NCBI GenBank assembly: GCA_003241785.1
Contig: QFPW01000022.1
Span: forward strand, 1 to 55,580
Direction: 5' to 3'
DNA: 55,580 bases
Source: Rhodovulum sulfidophilum
Lineage (GTDB): Bacteria; Pseudomonadota; Alphaproteobacteria; Rhodobacterales; Rhodobacteraceae
Shown: piece by piece, positions 53,890 to 55,580 of the stretch
Numbering within the stretch: position 1 is the stretch's first letter
Layout of the letters: each line of letters opens with the position of its first letter
Notes under the pieces: model-generated
Seen by the model: only the letters and a program-made list of their open reading frames with translations
Databases searched by the model: none
Told to the model about the DNA's origin: nothing
Program-made: the position numbers and the translations under genes

Positions 53890-54462
53890 ATGGTCGTGCT
53901 GAACCGCATCTACACCCGCACCGGCGACAAGGGCGAGACCGCGCTCGGCGACGGCTCGCGCACGCCGAAATACGCCGCCCGCGTCTCGGCCTATGGCACG
54001 GTCGACGAGCTGAACGCGACCGTGGGCCTCGCCCGGCTGCACACGGAGGGCGAGATGGACGAAGCCCTGTCGCGGGTCCAGAACGACCTCTTCGACCTCG
54101 GCGCCGATCTCTGCACGCCGGATATCGAGAACGACGCCACCGCGAAATACCCGAGGCTCCGGATCATCGCGAGCCAGACCGCGCGGCTCGAGGCCGAGAT
54201 CGACGCCTGGAACGCCGGGCTCGCGCCGCTCCGGAGCTTCATCCTGCCCGGCGGCTCGGCGCTCGCCGCGCATCTGCACCTCTGCCGCACCGTCTGCCGC
54301 CGCGCCGAGCGGCTGACGATCGAGGTGGCGGCGGCCGAGGCGGTGAACCCCGAGGCGGTGAAATACCTCAACCGGCTTTCGGACTGGTGCTTCGTCGCGG
54401 CGCGAATCGGCAACGACTCCGGCGCCGGCGACGTGCTCTGGGTGCCCGGCGCCAACCGCTGA
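53890..54462 (+). CDS. PduO-type cob(I)alamin adenosyltransferase
   Basis: 190 residues. The N-terminal ATP-binding RIYTRTGDKGETALGDG and the central SFILPGGSALAAHLHLCRTVCRRAER helix are diagnostic of the PduO/MMAB family, which makes adenosylcobalamin. Compact single-domain length. In one transcript with the HIG1 gene. Confidence 0.94.
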   Translation: MVVLNRIYTRTGDKGETALGDGSRTPKYAARVSAYGTVDELNATVGLARLHTEGEMDEALSRVQNDLFDLGADLCTPDIENDATAKYPRLRIIASQTARLEAEIDAWNAGLAPLRSFILPGGSALAAHLHLCRTVCRRAERLTIEVAAAEAVNPEAVKYLNRLSDWCFVAARIGNDSGAGDVLWVPGANR

Positions 54463-54485
54463 CGGCGGCTCCCGCTCGCGTCCCG

Positions 54486-54515
54486 ATCGCCCCGGGGCGC
54501 CGGCGCCCCGGCGAT
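54486..54515 (+). terminator. Compound hairpin after the adenosyltransferase gene
   Basis: ATCGCC/GGCGAT outer arms and GGGGCG/CGCCCC inner arms around CCGG, with a 2-base bulge, 23 bp after the stop codon. Confidence 0.5.
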
Positions 54516-54574
54516 TCGGCCCCTCCGGCGGGGCGCGGAGCGACTTTCCGGTTAACCGCTCCGCGGGCCGTGCT

Positions 54575-54641
54575 TTGAGCGGAGCCGCGCGCGACCTATA
54601 ATATCGCCAGGGGGACGACGCCTCTGGTCCGGTCGTCCCCC
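54575..54641 (+). promoter_or_regulatory. Promoter and 5'-terminal stem-loop of the hemolysin III-family gene
   Basis: TTGAGC (54575-54580) and a consensus TATAAT (54597-54602), 16 bp apart. Transcription should begin near 54609, exactly where a perfect 10-bp stem starts (GGGGGACGAC at 54610-54619 with GTCGTCCCCC at 54632-54641). The ribosome-binding sequence lies directly after the stem. Confidence 0.65.
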
Positions 54642-54656
54642 GGGAGAACTCGGGAG

Positions 54657-55319
54657 ATGGCGTTCGATCCGGAAGACCTGCCCTACAGCCGCGCGGAGGT
54701 GCTGTCCGACGCGGTCGTGCACGCCGTGGCGATCCTCGCCACGCTGATCGCCGTGCCGGTGATGGTGACGCTCGCCGCGGTCTGGTTCGGCGACCCGACC
54801 ACGATCAGCGCCGCCGCGGTCTACGGGACCACGCTGCTCGCGATGTTCTGCTGCTCCGCGATCTACAACCTCACGCCGCTGCCGGCCTGGCGCGGCATCT
54901 TCCGCCGGATGGACCAGGCGGTGATCTATCTCAAGATCGCCGGGGCCTACACGCCCTTCGCGGTCCTGACCGGAACCTCGGCCGGGCTGTTCCTGGTCGG
55001 CGTCTGGGGCACGGCGCTGGCCGGCGTGACGATGATCCTGTTCGGCCCGACCCGCCCGCGCTGGCCGGCGCTCACGCTCTATCTCGTGCTCGGCTGGGCG
55101 GGCCTCTTCCTCGGGCGGCAGATGATCGCGGCGCTCTCGCCCGCCGGCCACGCGCTCATCCTGACGGCCGGGGTGCTCTACAGCGCCGGCCTCGTCTTCT
55201 TCCTCTGGGAGCGGCTGCGCTTCCACAACACGATCTGGCACGTCTTCGTGCTGACCGCGAGCGGGCTCGTCTACGCCGCCGTGGTGGTGGAACTCTGGAC
55301 CCGCGCCCCGGGGCTCTGA
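54657..55319 (+). CDS. Hemolysin III / TrhA (PAQR-like) family membrane protein
   Basis: 220 residues, seven hydrophobic helices. The N-terminal SDAVVHAVAILAT His, the CCSAIYNLTP Ser/Asn segment and the C-terminal HNTIWHVFVL His pair give the zinc-binding PAQR/hemolysin III signature. Related TrhA proteins affect membrane lipid balance; haemolytic activity is not implied. It has its own promoter and a strong 5' hairpin. Confidence 0.86.
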   Translation: MAFDPEDLPYSRAEVLSDAVVHAVAILATLIAVPVMVTLAAVWFGDPTTISAAAVYGTTLLAMFCCSAIYNLTPLPAWRGIFRRMDQAVIYLKIAGAYTPFAVLTGTSAGLFLVGVWGTALAGVTMILFGPTRPRWPALTLYLVLGWAGLFLGRQMIAALSPAGHALILTAGVLYSAGLVFFLWERLRFHNTIWHVFVLTASGLVYAAVVVELWTRAPGL

Positions 55320-55519
55320 CGCGGCGCCCGATCCGGCCGCGGCGGGCGGGCGCGCCGCATGATGTCGCCATTGGTCTCAGGGTGTCGCGAAATGTTATTG
55401 CGCGCTCCTCGGGGGGTTCGTAGACCACTGTTGCATTGCGAACGCCCGGCGATCCGCCCTCGCCATACCGCCGCGCGTGAGCATGAGACAGCCCGGCTCG
55501 GGCGCGAAGGGAGCATGCG

Positions 55520-55580
55520 ATGAAGATCTTGGTGCCCGTCAAGCGGGTGATCGACTACAACGTGAAGGTTCGGGTGAAGG
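55520..55580 (+). CDS. etfB: Electron transfer flavoprotein subunit beta (5' end)
   Basis: Only 20 codons are in the window: MKILVPVKRVIDYNVKVRVK, the standard EtfB N-terminus. Preceded by GAAGGGAG as ribosome-binding site. etfA is expected just beyond the window. The 200-bp gap before it (55320-55519) holds no gene. Confidence 0.88.
   Translation, partial: MKILVPVKRVIDYNVKVRVK

Overview
The window is a very GC-rich (roughly 70% or more by eye), gene-dense piece of an alphaproteobacterial chromosome. The lineage call rests on several observations: an ATP synthase FO operon (atpI-B-E-F'-F) separate from F1, the hemD / mitofilin-like / HemY-like trio, a tsaD-gpsA-yciI-EVE operon, a HIG1 small protein beside a PduO-type cobalamin adenosyltransferase and etfB, a PduO/ETF arrangement familiar from Rhodobacterales, and a gene-transfer-agent-type endolysin/holin pair. 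A Rhodobacteraceae-like organism is the best guess; the species cannot be told from the sequence. Almost everything is core metabolism. No transposase, integrase, rRNA or CRISPR array is visible.

Layout. 0-5 kb: M48 lipoprotein protease, TerC-family membrane protein, FO operon, ArsR-type regulator. 5-12 kb: EVE protein, YciI protein, gpsA and tsaD on the minus strand, diverging from hemD, a mitofilin-like protein and a HemY-like protein. 12-16 kb: a small surface protein with a VPEID-CTERM-like tail, mntP behind a yybP-ykoY manganese riboswitch, an Asp/Glu racemase-family gene, a SnoaL-like protein and rplM-rpsI. 16-25.8 kb: thioesterase, Fsr-like MFS exporter, ABC-2 exporter, pyruvate kinase, N-formylglutamate amidohydrolase-like protein, a membrane O-acyltransferase and three small conserved proteins. 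25.8-29.6 kb: a D-amino-acid catabolic operon (dgcN-dgcA-dat) bracketed by two inverted copies of a structured repeat of about 420 bp. 29.6-36 kb: aminotransferase-rraB, hom, glpX-recJ, two tRNA-Glu genes and a third partial copy of the repeat. 36-45 kb: an alginate-lyase-like lipoprotein, murI, argC, a YihY/BrkB protein, then ccmE, the endolysin/holin cassette, ccmF and ccmH. 45-55.6 kb: glnE, histone-deacetylase-like enzyme, parC, TupA-like ATP-grasp protein, SDR, HIG1 protein, PduO-type adenosyltransferase, hemolysin III-family protein and the start of etfB.

How genes work together. Dat is predicted to pass amino groups from D-amino acids to D-glutamate, DgcN to acetylate it and DgcA to racemise the product to N-acetyl-L-glutamate. 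MurI makes D-glutamate for the wall at a separate locus. ccmE/F/H serve cytochrome c maturation and are interrupted by a two-gene lysis cassette. The manganese riboswitch controls the Mn exporter MntP.

The least explained signal is a dispersed, structured intergenic repeat family: two near full-length inverted copies (25789-26216 and 29143-29554), a half copy (36160-36354) and a diverged relative (42400-42566). Constant sequence blocks alternate with hairpins whose two arms change together from copy to copy. REP-like palindrome doublets lie inside these elements and also occur alone (48155-48233).
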